From the NCBI GenBank assembly GCA_948514155.1, contig CAOQYA010000007.1:1-44252 (forward strand): a stretch of 44,252 nt of DNA, written 5' to 3'. Position numbers and translations under genes: made by a program. The stretch is from an uncultured Eubacteriales bacterium (lineage in GTDB: Bacteria > Bacillota > Clostridia > Christensenellales > UBA1242). The notes below the pieces were generated by a model that searched no databases, was not told the DNA's origin, and was given only the letters and a program-made list of their open reading frames with translations. Positions 1 to 8,433 of the stretch are shown in pieces (the stretch's first letter is position 1; every line of letters starts with the position of its first letter).

Positions 1-193
1 CGCCGACGAAATGTTCAATTTAAAAGCGCTCGATGTTCTTGAAAGGGGCTGTTTAAACCCCATAAACGAACTTATGGACTTAAACTATTATTCCTCACTT
101 AGCGCGGGCGGCAAGCAAAGATATCTTTTGGAAGTGGTCGATAAACTTAACAGAGTGCGAGAAAAATTTGAAAGAAATGCCGCCGCTCTTTAA
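1..193 (+). CDS. 3' end of an unidentified gene (partial)
   Basis: An open frame runs in from the window edge (first complete codon at base 2) and ends at a TAA just upstream of the pcrA promoter. About 63 residues are visible. They are mostly helical and charged, with a Leu/Arg/Lys-rich C-terminal helix (ending KFERNAAAL) that looks like the end of a folded protein rather than noise. An internal ATG at base 11 exists but has no ribosome binding site, so I read this as the tail of a longer gene. I do not recognise the family; a DNA polymerase III delta-prime-like tail was considered, but nothing decisive is visible. Confidence 0.5.
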   Translation, partial: ADEMFNLKALDVLERGCLNPINELMDLNYYSSLSAGGKQRYLLEVVDKLNRVREKFERNAAAL

Positions 194-200
194 AAAGTTG

Positions 201-229
201 TTGGACTAATTCTTGCAATATGATAAAAT
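201..229 (+). promoter_or_regulatory. pcrA promoter, leaderless type
   Basis: The -35 is TTGGAC (201-206), followed by a 17-nt spacer and the -10 TAAAAT (224-229). The pcrA ATG begins at 236, exactly six bases after the -10, where transcription would be expected to start. There is no Shine-Dalgarno sequence. The promoter therefore predicts a leaderless message. Confidence 0.75.
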
Positions 230-235
230 ACTTTT

Positions 236-2407
236 ATGAATAATTTTGACATTAACTTACTTAACAGCGAACAACGCGCCGCTCTTGTTGAAACGGAGGG
301 TGCAATTTTGGTCACCGCCGGCGCGGGCAGCGGAAAAACAAGACTGCTGACGCACAGGGTGGCCTTTTTGCTTGAAAGGGGAGTCAGCCCATATAACATT
401 CTTGCGATAACTTTCACAAACAAAGCAACTCGCGAAATGGCAGAGCGCGTCAGCGCGATGTGCGACGAAGGCGACCGCATTTGGATATCCACCTTTCACT
501 CGATGTGTGCCAAAATTCTTAGATTGGAAATTGACAGGCTGGGCTACAGCAAAAGTTTTTCGATATATGACGAGTCGGACAGCGAGAAGGTGGTTAAAGA
601 GATATTAAATGAATGCGCAATGGCGGAAGATAGGTGGAAAAAGCCGGTGCTTTTTCACATCTCCAACTGGAAAAATACGGTCATGAGCCTTTCGGAATAT
701 GAAGACGCTTCCAGCGCCGTTGTTGACATAAAAAAAATCACCAAAGTGATTGCCGAATATGAGAATAGACTTAAGAAAAACAACGCTCTCGACTTTGACG
801 ACTTGTTGATTAAAACATATAAACTCTTCCTCACTTGCGAGGATGTGCGTCTTAAATATGCCGAGAGATTTAAGTATATCTTAGTGGACGAATTCCAGGA
901 CACAAACTCTGTGCAATATGAACTTGTGCGATTGCTTGCATCCGTGCATGGCAACATCTTTGTTGTGGGAGATGAGGACCAGTGCATCTATTCTTGGCGC
1001 GGAGCAAACTTTCAAAACATCTTCAATTTCAAAAAAGATTTTCCCGATGTTAAGGTGTTTAAACTGGAGCGCAATTATCGCTCGACCGGCAAGATTTTGG
1101 AAAGGGCGAATAAACTTATCGCACACAACACTTCTCGTCTTGAAAAGAAACTTTGGACGGAAAATGCGGGCGGCGACGAGCCGGTGATTTACAACGCAAT
1201 CGACGAGCGCGACGAAGCGCTGTTTGTTGCAAGCACCATTGAAAGAATGATAAGAAAGGGGGCTGAACCTTCCGATTTTGCAATTTTGATGCGCCTTAAT
1301 GCGCTGTCTCGAAGTTTTGAAGAGGCTCTTCTTTCATATAACATTCCACACAAGATTTATGGCGGCTTTAAATTCTATGAGCGCGCCGAAATCAAGAATG
1401 TGGTGGCATATTTAAGGCTGTTTGTTAACCCTAGCGACGACATCGCTTTTCTCAAAGTTGTGAATTTTCCTCGCCGCGGAATTGGTGATGGCGCGATTGC
1501 AAAACTTAAAAGCCTCGCTGGCGACAAACCGCTTATGCAAGTGCTGTTAGACGGCAGCGTGCAGAATGAGCCCGCAATTGCCAAAAAACTTGAAAGTTTT
1601 ATTGATATATATAAAAGCCTTATCGAAATCAATCTTCCGCTTGCAGATTTTGCAAGTGAGGTGATAGACAGATTTTCCCTTCGCCAGGCTTATGACAAAA
1701 AGAGCGAAGAGGGTTTTGATAAACTTATGAACATATCTTCATTTGAGGCGGGCGTCAAGGAATTTGCGCGACTTAACCCCGAAGCGGGCGTGTCAGAGTT
1801 TTTGGAGAGTATCACACTCTCTTCGGAAGCCGACGAGATTGGCGAAGGCGGCAGTGTGACAATCGCATCTGTTCACGCAGTGAAAGGTCTTGAATTTAAG
1901 ACTGTTTTTGTTGTTGGCGTGGAAGAGGGGCTTTTCCCAATCAGCCGCGCAACAGGCTCGGACGACATTGAAGAGGAGCGAAGGCTGATGTATGTTGCAA
2001 TCACTCGTGCCGAGGAAAAGGTGATTGTTTGCCACTGCACAAAACGCTATCTCTATGGCAAAACTTCCTATCAAATGCCCAGCCGTTTTTGCAAGGAACT
2101 TGGCTTTTATGAGTTCAAGCCAAAGCGCATTGAAGAGGCTTCCGTTTTTGGCGGCGGGATGAGTTTTAAAGAGAAAAACGCATATAATTTCGATAAAAGT
2201 GCGATTTTAGGTGTTAAAAATGAAGAAAAGCCTAAAATTGACACAAAGCGCTATCAAGCAGGGCAGATTGTTGAGCATCCAAAATTTGGCCGCGGAAAGA
2301 TTATGGCAATCTCGTCCGACTATCTTGTTGGCGACATCAGTTTTGAAGGCTTCGGCATGAAAAGTTTGATGCTAGAAATTGCGCCGCTCAATATTGTGGA
2401 GGAATAA
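236..2407 (+). CDS. pcrA: UvrD/PcrA-type ATP-dependent DNA helicase
   Basis: This is a 723-residue superfamily 1A 3'-5' DNA helicase of the UvrD/Rep/PcrA family, which unwinds DNA in repair and removes RecA and transcription complexes. Visible motifs are the Walker A segment AGAGSGKT (residues 28-35), motif Ia around TFTNKA, Walker B LVDEFQD (216-222), motif III GDEDQCIYSWRGA, and motif VI near YVAITRAEEK. The C-terminus has the PcrA-type VEHPKFGRG segment that begins the small Tudor-like domain. Length is normal for PcrA. The start is fixed by the adjacent promoter: the ATG lies six bases after the -10 and has no ribosome binding site. It forms an operon with ligA, whose ATG directly follows the pcrA stop, the usual PcrA-LigA pairing in Bacillota. 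Confidence 0.97.
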   Translation: MNNFDINLLNSEQRAALVETEGAILVTAGAGSGKTRLLTHRVAFLLERGVSPYNILAITFTNKATREMAERVSAMCDEGDRIWISTFHSMCAKILRLEIDRLGYSKSFSIYDESDSEKVVKEILNECAMAEDRWKKPVLFHISNWKNTVMSLSEYEDASSAVVDIKKITKVIAEYENRLKKNNALDFDDLLIKTYKLFLTCEDVRLKYAERFKYILVDEFQDTNSVQYELVRLLASVHGNIFVVGDEDQCIYSWRGANFQNIFNFKKDFPDVKVFKLERNYRSTGKILERANKLIAHNTSRLEKKLWTENAGGDEPVIYNAIDERDEALFVASTIERMIRKGAEPSDFAILMRLNALSRSFEEALLSYNIPHKIYGGFKFYERAEIKNVVAYLRLFVNPSDDIAFLKVVNFPRRGIGDGAIAKLKSLAGDKPLMQVLLDGSVQNEPAIAKKLESFIDIYKSLIEINLPLADFASEVIDRFSLRQAYDKKSEEGFDKLMNISSFEAGVKEFARLNPEAGVSEFLESITLSSEADEIGEGGSVTIASVHAVKGLEFKTVFVVGVEEGLFPISRATGSDDIEEERRLMYVAITRAEEKVIVCHCTKRYLYGKTSYQMPSRFCKELGFYEFKPKRIEEASVFGGGMSFKEKNAYNFDKSAILGVKNEEKPKIDTKRYQAGQIVEHPKFGRGKIMAISSDYLVGDISFEGFGMKSLMLEIAPLNIVEE

Positions 2408-4360
2408 ATGGACAAACTCGAAGAAATGAAAAAATTGGTGGAAGAGGTGTCTAGGCACAATCATAACTACTATGACCTCGACAGCCCCACCGTTTCAGAC
2501 GCCGAATATGACAAACTCTATTATCGCCTTGTTGACCTTGAAAAGGAACTTGGCATCACTCTTCCGTCTTCACCAACGCTCAGAGTTGGGGGAGAGGTGT
2601 TGTCCTCATTCCAAAAAAAAGAGCACCCGAAAAAACTGTTTTCGCTAAACAAAGTTAGAGACGAAGACGACCTTGCAAGTTGGGTGGACGATATGCGTCA
2701 GTTCGACCCGAAAATGACCTTTTCGGTGGAATATAAATTTGACGGGCTGCATCTTGTTATCGAATATGACGGCGGCAAGTTTGTGTCTGCAACAACTCGC
2801 GGAAATGGCTATGTGGGCGAAGATGTGTCCGAACAGGTGAAAACCATTCGTTCTGTTCCGCTTGAAATAAAGTTTAAGGGGCATTTGTTTGTTGAGGGCG
2901 AGGGAATGATGACTAATCATTCATTTAAAATTTACAACCGCACGGCAGAAGAAAAACTTAAAAATGTTCGAAACGCTGCGGCGGGCGCAATTCGAAATCT
3001 TGACCCTAAAGAGACGGCAAAGCGAAGACTCGACTTTTTCTGTTATTCCATTTTGGAATGTGAAGGCAAAAACTTTTCGAGCCAAAAAGAAATGCACAAA
3101 TTTTTGGAAGATAACGGCTTTGCAACCGGCGACTATTTTAAAGTTGTCTCTTCGGCTGAGGAGATAATAAAAGAAATTCGTGCGATTGACGGCCGCAAAA
3201 ATAGTCTTGATATTCTTATTGATGGGGCCGTTGTGAGCATCAATGAAACTGCGCATCGTGAAGATGTTGGCTGGACAACAAAGTTTCCTAAATGGGCGAT
3301 TGCATATAAATTTGAAGCGCAAGAAGTTTCCACCACTCTTAACGATGTTGTTTGGCAGGTGGGAAGAACGGGCAAGGTGACCCCGATTGCAATTTTAGAG
3401 CCTGTTGAACTTGCGGGCGCAACTGTGAAAAAGGCAACGCTGAATAACTACGACGATATCGTGCGCAAAAATGTTTCGATTGGAAGCCGTGTGTTTGTGC
3501 GAAGAAGCAATGAGGTCATTCCCGAGGTGCTCGGTCTAGCCGAAAAAGGAGAGAGTGCCAAAAAGATTTTTGAGCCGGCACTTTGCCCATGCTGCAAAAG
3601 TGAACTCGTTAAAAAGGGGCCGCTTCTATTCTGTCTCAATCATGACGGGTGTTTTGACCAAATCGAGGGAAGGCTGACCCATTTTGCATCGCGCGACGCA
3701 CTTAAGATCGAGGGCTTAAGCGAAAAAACAATTCGTGTGCTAATTCGCGATTTGGGCGTGAAATATCCGTCTGACCTTTATAAAATTTCGCATGAAGATT
3801 TTGTTAAACTTGAAAAATTTAAGGATAAAAAGGCACAAAATCTTAAAAATTCGCTTGAAAACAGCAAGAATGTGGAACTTTTCAGATTTATATATGCCCT
3901 CGGCATCGGCGAGGTGGGAATTAAGACGGCAAGAGATGTTGCCGGCCGATTTGGAAGTTTGGATGCAATCAGAAAAGCCAAATATCGCGAAATTGAGGGC
4001 ATAACAGACATCGGTCCGGTGATTGCAAAAAATGTTTTAGAGTTTTTTAAAGACGAAGAAAACTTGCAGGAAATCGATAGGTTGATGGATGCGGGAATTA
4101 AAATCAAAAACCCTAAACCCCGTGATTTTTCTTCGCCGATTGCCGGCAAGAAATTTGTGCTCACGGGCACCCTTCCAACCATGACGAGAAATGAAGCGAC
4201 TGAACTTATCTTATCAAACGGCGGGGAGGTGTCGGGCTCTGTTTCAGCTAAGACCGACTTTGTGCTTGCCGGCGAAAACGCGGGCTCAAAACTCACAAAA
4301 GCCGAGACGCTGAAAATAAAAATAATCTCCGAAGAAGATTTAAAAAACTTGCTTTCATAA
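2408..4360 (+). CDS. ligA: NAD-dependent DNA ligase LigA
   Basis: This 650-residue ligase seals nicks in replication and repair using NAD+. The N-terminal Ia domain has the YYDLDSPTVSDAEYD motif, and the catalytic lysine is K110 in the EYKFDG motif of the adenylation domain. An OB domain follows, then a four-Cys zinc finger (CPCC ... CLNHDGC), helix-hairpin-helix repeats around IEGLSEKTI and GIGEVGIKTA, and a C-terminal BRCT domain (GKKFVLTGTLPTMTR). All domains of the family are present and the length is typical. The ATG follows the pcrA stop with no gap, and the ribosome binding site GGAGG lies inside the end of pcrA, so the two are translationally coupled. A bidirectional terminator follows. 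Confidence 0.97.
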   Translation: MDKLEEMKKLVEEVSRHNHNYYDLDSPTVSDAEYDKLYYRLVDLEKELGITLPSSPTLRVGGEVLSSFQKKEHPKKLFSLNKVRDEDDLASWVDDMRQFDPKMTFSVEYKFDGLHLVIEYDGGKFVSATTRGNGYVGEDVSEQVKTIRSVPLEIKFKGHLFVEGEGMMTNHSFKIYNRTAEEKLKNVRNAAAGAIRNLDPKETAKRRLDFFCYSILECEGKNFSSQKEMHKFLEDNGFATGDYFKVVSSAEEIIKEIRAIDGRKNSLDILIDGAVVSINETAHREDVGWTTKFPKWAIAYKFEAQEVSTTLNDVVWQVGRTGKVTPIAILEPVELAGATVKKATLNNYDDIVRKNVSIGSRVFVRRSNEVIPEVLGLAEKGESAKKIFEPALCPCCKSELVKKGPLLFCLNHDGCFDQIEGRLTHFASRDALKIEGLSEKTIRVLIRDLGVKYPSDLYKISHEDFVKLEKFKDKKAQNLKNSLENSKNVELFRFIYALGIGEVGIKTARDVAGRFGSLDAIRKAKYREIEGITDIGPVIAKNVLEFFKDEENLQEIDRLMDAGIKIKNPKPRDFSSPIAGKKFVLTGTLPTMTRNEATELILSNGGEVSGSVSAKTDFVLAGENAGSKLTKAETLKIKIISEEDLKNLLS

Positions 4361-4372
4361 GCAAGTTTTTAT
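4347..4372. terminator. bidirectional terminator between ligA and the convergent 4369-4761 gene
   Basis: A hairpin AACTTGC...GCAAGTT is flanked by A-rich and T-rich sequence on both sides. It overlaps the ends of both converging genes and can terminate transcription in either direction. Confidence 0.75.
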
Positions 4373-4761
4373 AATGTGAAGTTTTCGTCCTTTGCATGAT
4401 AATCTTCAGATAAAAAATTTTCGCTGGTGACTTTTCTGTAAAGTTCCTTGTATATTAAGTTTCCGTCGTCATTATATATAAGTTCTTGAATTTGAACACT
4501 TGTGCAAGCATGCAAATCTTCTTCAACAATAGGTGTGAAAGTGTTGCAGTGTGTATCTTTGTTTCTGTGGTGATACAGATTTCGCGCTTGAGATTTATGG
4601 CAAAGAACAAAAAATTCTTCCCCGTCCAAGTTGACATAAAAGTGGTCGAAGTTAGAAAAGTTCTTTTTGATATCGAATTCTCCAAAACTGAGCACTTTTT
4701 TGTCGGGGCGAAATATGAAACCTTTAAAGTTTTGTCTCGCTTGTTTATTGATTATTTCCAC
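4369..4761 (-). CDS. hypothetical protein, leaderless GTG start
   Basis: This encodes 130 residues with no recognisable family. The protein is soluble, rich in Phe, His and acidic residues, and has no signal peptide or membrane segment. The only reasonable start is a GTG eight bases after a consensus promoter (TTGACA-16-TATAAT) with no Shine-Dalgarno sequence, so the message is predicted to be leaderless. There is no internal methionine that could serve as an alternative start. It converges on ligA and stands alone as a transcription unit. The good promoter, terminator and amino-acid composition argue that it is a real gene, but the function is unknown. Confidence 0.65.
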   Translation of the reverse strand: MEIINKQARQNFKGFIFRPDKKVLSFGEFDIKKNFSNFDHFYVNLDGEEFFVLCHKSQARNLYHHRNKDTHCNTFTPIVEEDLHACTSVQIQELIYNDDGNLIYKELYRKVTSENFLSEDYHAKDENFTL

Positions 4762-4769
4762 GGGGAGTT

Positions 4770-4797
4770 ATTATATCAGAAGCCTAGATTTTGTCAA
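4770..4797 (-). promoter_or_regulatory. promoter of the 4369-4761 gene
   Basis: On the minus strand the -35 TTGACA (4792-4797) and the -10 TATAAT (4770-4775) are separated by 16 bases. Both hexamers match consensus exactly. The GTG start is eight bases beyond the -10. Confidence 0.85.
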
Positions 4798-4842
4798 GTG
4801 TTTTGCCACTAAATAAATTTGCTGCAATTTGGGCATTTTTGC

Positions 4843-4871
4843 TTGACAAGTTGGCAAGGAATTGATATATT
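4843..4871 (+). promoter_or_regulatory. str operon (rpsL) promoter
   Basis: The -35 TTGACA (4843-4848), a 17-nt spacer and an extended -10 TGATATATT (-10 hexamer 4866-4871) form a strong sigma-A promoter. Transcription should start near 4878, leaving a leader of about 190 nt before rpsL. Confidence 0.85.
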
Positions 4872-4877
4872 AAATAG

Positions 4878-5069
4878 GTCTTGTTGTCGGAGGCTGCTTT
4901 AATAAGCATAAACAAACGACAAGTGGAGGCAATGCAGGCCTTTTCACTGATTTGGCAAGTGTTCTTGTCAAAGTCACAATTTTTGATGTGATTGTGTTGT
5001 TCGTGTTTAAGAAAAAGAAATTAAAGGACGATTTCGTCCCAGACAAATCTAAATAAGGAGGAAATTAGA
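4878..5069 (+). ncRNA. structured 5' leader of rpsL
   Basis: The ~190-nt leader contains at least four predicted helices. TTGTCG (4884-4889) pairs with CGACAA (4917-4922) and encloses the hairpin TGCTT-TAAT-AAGCA (4895-4908). TTGGCAAG (4952-4959) pairs with CTTGTCAA (4964-4971) around a TGTT loop. GGACG-ATTT-CGTCC lies at 5026-5039, shortly before the ribosome binding site AGGAGG. Such leaders often carry autoregulatory r-protein sites; that role here is inference, and I cannot match it to a named leader family. Confidence 0.5.
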
Positions 5070-5450
5070 ATGCCTACAATCAACCAACTTGTTAAAAAGG
5101 GAAGAAAAACTTTTGAAAAGAAAAGTAAAGCACCTCTTCTTGACGAGTGCCCACAGAAGAGAGGTGTGTGCCTTTCAGTTAGAACTGCAACACCTAAAAA
5201 GCCTAACTCGGCTCTTCGTAAAATTGCCAGAGTTAAGTTCTCGAATGGACAAGAAGGAACTTGCTATATTCCAGGCATCGGCCACAACCTTCAAGAGCAC
5301 AGCGTTGTTCTTGTTAGAGGCGGAAGAGTTAAAGACCTTCCTGGTGTGAGATATCACATCGTGAGAGGAACTCTTGACGCAGCCGGCGTTGCTAAGAGAA
5401 ATCAGTCTCGTTCAAAATATGGCGCAAAAAGACCTAAAGGCGGCAAGTAG
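5070..5450 (+). CDS. rpsL: 30S ribosomal protein S12
   Basis: S12 sits at the decoding site of the small subunit and helps control translational accuracy. The 126-residue protein has the signature TPKKPNSALRK loop and the GGRVKDLPGVRYHIVRG loop, both next to the decoding centre. The lysine in KKPNSALRK that is often altered in streptomycin-resistant strains is intact. A strong ribosome binding site (AAGGAGG) precedes the ATG. It is the first gene of the str operon, driven from the promoter at 4843. Confidence 0.98.
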   Translation: MPTINQLVKKGRKTFEKKSKAPLLDECPQKRGVCLSVRTATPKKPNSALRKIARVKFSNGQEGTCYIPGIGHNLQEHSVVLVRGGRVKDLPGVRYHIVRGTLDAAGVAKRNQSRSKYGAKRPKGGK

Positions 5451-5499
5451 CCACTTGGTCTTTCAAAATTTTAAAAAATAATTATAGGAGGAATTAAAA

Positions 5500-5973
5500 A
5501 TGGCAAGAAGAAATAGTGCCGTTAAAAAACCTGTCCTTCCTGATCCAATTTATAAAAGCAAGACCGTGACAAAACTTATCAATCAAGTTATGTTCGACGG
5601 AAAGAAAGGCCTTGCTCAGAGAATTGTTTATGGTGCTTTTGACATCATTAAGGAAAAAACAGGACTTGAGCCAATCGAAGTTTTCAATCAAGCACTTGAA
5701 AATGTTAAACCTTTGCTCGAAACAAAATCAAGAAGAGTTGGTGGAGCAAACTATCAGGTGCCAATGGAAATTAGACCTGAAAGAAGACAAACCCTTGCAA
5801 TCAGATGGATGGTGGACTTCGCTAGAAAGAGAAGCGGCGAAAGAAACATGGATGGAAAACTTGCAGGCGAAATTATGGACGCTTACAATGGAACCGGCTC
5901 GTCTATCAAGAGAAGAGACGAACTTCACAGAATGGCAGAAGCTAACAAAGCATTTGCACATTATAGATGGTAA
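5500..5973 (+). CDS. rpsG: 30S ribosomal protein S7
   Basis: S7 nucleates assembly of the 16S rRNA 3' domain and contacts E-site tRNA. The 157-residue sequence carries the conserved segments QRIVYGAFDII, RRVGGANYQVP and ARKRSGERNM and ends in AFAHYRW, all typical of S7. The ribosome binding site is AGGAGG. It follows rpsL by 49 nt in the usual str order. Downstream the order is broken by a ~260-nt inverted-repeat region before fusA. Confidence 0.98.
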   Translation: MARRNSAVKKPVLPDPIYKSKTVTKLINQVMFDGKKGLAQRIVYGAFDIIKEKTGLEPIEVFNQALENVKPLLETKSRRVGGANYQVPMEIRPERRQTLAIRWMVDFARKRSGERNMDGKLAGEIMDAYNGTGSSIKRRDELHRMAEANKAFAHYRW

Positions 5974-6250
5974 GATCTCACGGGGACAACCAACTCGCTT
6001 AACGCGGTCACGCCTTCGGCTAGCCGCTGCTCCTCGGTTTTCCGCCGCGTTGCCCCTTTCCCACTCTTGAAAAATTCCTACGGGCATTTTTCTGCGAGTA
6101 GAGGGGCGAGGTCTGTTTGCCCTCAAGCAAAATCATAAATGATTTTCTTTCGGTTGCTGCCGGGCAAAGCCCTTCCACAGCAAAACAGACCTTCGCGTAT
6201 AAAATGCGAAAAATGCCTTCGCGGGCTTACATTAGATTAAATTAAAATTT
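5974..6250. repeat. multi-hairpin intergenic element between rpsG and fusA
   Basis: This 294-nt gap is more GC-rich than its neighbours and full of inverted repeats. GGGG-a-CAAC (5982-5990) pairs with GTTGCCCC (6049-6056). A second nested structure has GGCATTTTTC (6083-6092) with GAAAAATGCC (6208-6217), AGGTCTGTTT (6109-6118) with AAACAGACCT (6183-6192), GCCC (6119-6122) with GGGC (6162-6165), and the hairpin AAAATCAT/ATGATTTT (6129-6146). No gene is visible. It resembles a palindromic, possibly mobile, intergenic element. The fusA ribosome binding site lies just after it. Confidence 0.6.
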
Positions 6251-6267
6251 AGATAGGAGAAAAATTT

Positions 6268-8346
6268 ATGCCTACAACCGATTTAAAAATGACAAGAAAT
6301 GTTGGAATTATGGCGCACATCGATGCTGGAAAAACAACCACCACCGAAAGAATTCTGTTCTACACAGGAAAAAGCCATAAAATCGGAGAAGTGCACGATG
6401 GTGCCGCAACTATGGACTGGATGGCTCAGGAGCAGGAAAGAGGAATTACAATCACCTCTGCTTGCACAACCTGTAACTGGAAAGGTCACAAAATCAACAT
6501 CATCGACACCCCGGGCCACGTGGACTTTACTGTTGAAGTTGAAAGATCACTTAAAGTTCTCGACGGCTCTGTGCTTGTTTTGAGCGCGCGTGACAAAGTT
6601 CAGCCTCAGACTGAAACCGTTTGGCGCCAAGCAACAAAATACAGGGTTCCAACAATCATATATGTTAACAAAATGGATAGAGATGCAGCCGATTTCATGG
6701 CATGTATCGACTCTATCGAGAAAAGACTTAAAACAAAAGCCCTTCCAATTCAGCTTAACATTGGAGAGGCTGACACATTCAGAGGAATTATCGATCTTCT
6801 CACCATGAAAGCCGAAATTTATAAGGATGACATGGGAAAAGATATCGAAATTACCGATATTCCTGAAGAATTCAAAGCACAAGCACAAAAACTCCACGAT
6901 GAAATGGTGGAAAAAATCGTTGAAACAGACGACGCTCTTCTTGAAAGATTTTTTGAAGGCGACGAAATCTCAATAGACGAACTTAAAGTTGCAATTAGAA
7001 AGGGAACAATCGACAGAAAGTTCACTCCTATTCTTTGCGGATCTTCTTACAAGAACAAGGGTGTGCAGATGCTGCTTGATGCCATGGTCGACTACCTTCC
7101 TTCGCCTGTTGATATTCCTGCAATCAAGGGAATTAACCCGGACACAGGTGCTGAAGAGGAAAGACCGGCAGACGAAACTGCTCCATTTGCTGGACTTGCT
7201 TTCAAAATCATGACCGACCCATTCGTTGGCGGACTTACATTCTTCAGAGTTTACAGCGGTCTTCTTAAAGCCGGCTCATATGTTTACAACTCAATCACTG
7301 GAAAAACTGAAAGAGTTGGCCGTCTTATCAGAATGCACGCAAACAACCGTCAAGAAATCTCCGAAGTTGGCGCTGGTGACATCGCAGCTATCGTTGGTCT
7401 TAAAGACACAATCACAGGACACACTCTTTGCGAAGAGAAACGCCCTATTCAACTTGAGAGCATGGACTTCCCAGAGCCTGTTATTCAACTTGCTATCGAG
7501 CCAAAAACTAAAGATATGCAGGAGAAAATGGCGCTTGCACTTGCAAAACTTATGCGTGAAGACCCAACTTTCAGAGTTTCGACCAACCAAGAAACAGGCC
7601 AGACACTTATTGCCGGAATGGGAGAACTCCACCTTGACATTATTGTTGACCGTCTGCTTCGCGAGTTTAAAGTTGAGGCTAACATCGGAAACCCTCAAGT
7701 TTCTTACAGAGAAACAGTTAGAAAACCTGTTCGTGCCGAAGGCAAGTTCATTCGTCAGTCGGGCGGAAAGGGACAATATGGTCACTGCGTGATCGAAATG
7801 GAGCCACTTCCAGCCGGATCGGGATACGAATTTGTTGACAAAACAGTTGGTGGATCAATTCCTAAGGAATACATTCAGCCTGTTAACAACGGAATTAACG
7901 AAGCGAGACTTAACGGTGTTGTTGCCGGCTACGAAACTGTTGACTTTAGAGTTACAGTTGTTGACGGCTCTTATCACGAAGTCGACTCTTCCGAAATGGC
8001 CTTCAAGATTGCTGGATCGATGGCATTCCAAGATGCTGCTAAGAAAGCAGACCCAGTGCTTCTTGAGCCTATCATGAAAGTTTCTGTTGAAGTTCCGGAT
8101 GAATATCTTGGAACAGTTATGGGCAACCTCACATCTCGTCGTGGAATGCTTACAGGAACAGAATCTAACCTCGGCATTCAAATTGTTAGCGCTGAAGTGC
8201 CACTTGCAGAAATGTTCGGCTATGCAACTGACCTTAGAAGCCAGACACAGGGAAGAGGAAACTACGTTATGGAACCTCTTAAATATCAGGAAGTTCCTAA
8301 ATCAATTTCCGAGAAAATTGTTGGCGAAAGAGCCAAAAGAAATTAG
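6268..8346 (+). CDS. fusA: Elongation factor G
   Basis: EF-G is the GTPase that translocates tRNA and mRNA on the ribosome. The 692-residue protein has the G1 motif AHIDAGKTTTTE, the switch II DTPGHVDF, the NKMD guanine-specificity motif and the C-terminal EF-G domains IV-V. The length and domain order are standard. The ribosome binding site is TAGGAGA, eight bases before the ATG. Like tuf, it uses a restricted codon set, consistent with high expression. It is separated from rpsG by the palindromic region and from tuf by a short gap with its own promoter. Confidence 0.98.
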   Translation: MPTTDLKMTRNVGIMAHIDAGKTTTTERILFYTGKSHKIGEVHDGAATMDWMAQEQERGITITSACTTCNWKGHKINIIDTPGHVDFTVEVERSLKVLDGSVLVLSARDKVQPQTETVWRQATKYRVPTIIYVNKMDRDAADFMACIDSIEKRLKTKALPIQLNIGEADTFRGIIDLLTMKAEIYKDDMGKDIEITDIPEEFKAQAQKLHDEMVEKIVETDDALLERFFEGDEISIDELKVAIRKGTIDRKFTPILCGSSYKNKGVQMLLDAMVDYLPSPVDIPAIKGINPDTGAEEERPADETAPFAGLAFKIMTDPFVGGLTFFRVYSGLLKAGSYVYNSITGKTERVGRLIRMHANNRQEISEVGAGDIAAIVGLKDTITGHTLCEEKRPIQLESMDFPEPVIQLAIEPKTKDMQEKMALALAKLMREDPTFRVSTNQETGQTLIAGMGELHLDIIVDRLLREFKVEANIGNPQVSYRETVRKPVRAEGKFIRQSGGKGQYGHCVIEMEPLPAGSGYEFVDKTVGGSIPKEYIQPVNNGINEARLNGVVAGYETVDFRVTVVDGSYHEVDSSEMAFKIAGSMAFQDAAKKADPVLLEPIMKVSVEVPDEYLGTVMGNLTSRRGMLTGTESNLGIQIVSAEVPLAEMFGYATDLRSQTQGRGNYVMEPLKYQEVPKSISEKIVGERAKRN

Positions 8347-8369
8347 TAAAAAATGTTGTTAAAAACATT

Positions 8370-8397
8370 TTGAAAAAAAATTTAAATATGCTAGAAT
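8370..8397 (+). promoter_or_regulatory. probable tuf promoter
   Basis: TTGAAA (8370-8375), a 16-nt spacer and TAGAAT (8392-8397) lie 37 bases upstream of the tuf ATG. The hexamers are near consensus; tuf is probably also transcribed by read-through from fusA. Confidence 0.5.
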
Positions 8398-8433
8398 AAC
8401 AAAGTAAAACAAATAAAGGAGAATTTTAAAATT

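Noticed and set aside
8350..8371. AAAATGTT/AACATTTT hairpin after fusA considered as a terminator
   Set aside because: The stem is almost only A-T and is followed by A residues rather than T; it more likely just overlaps the tuf promoter.
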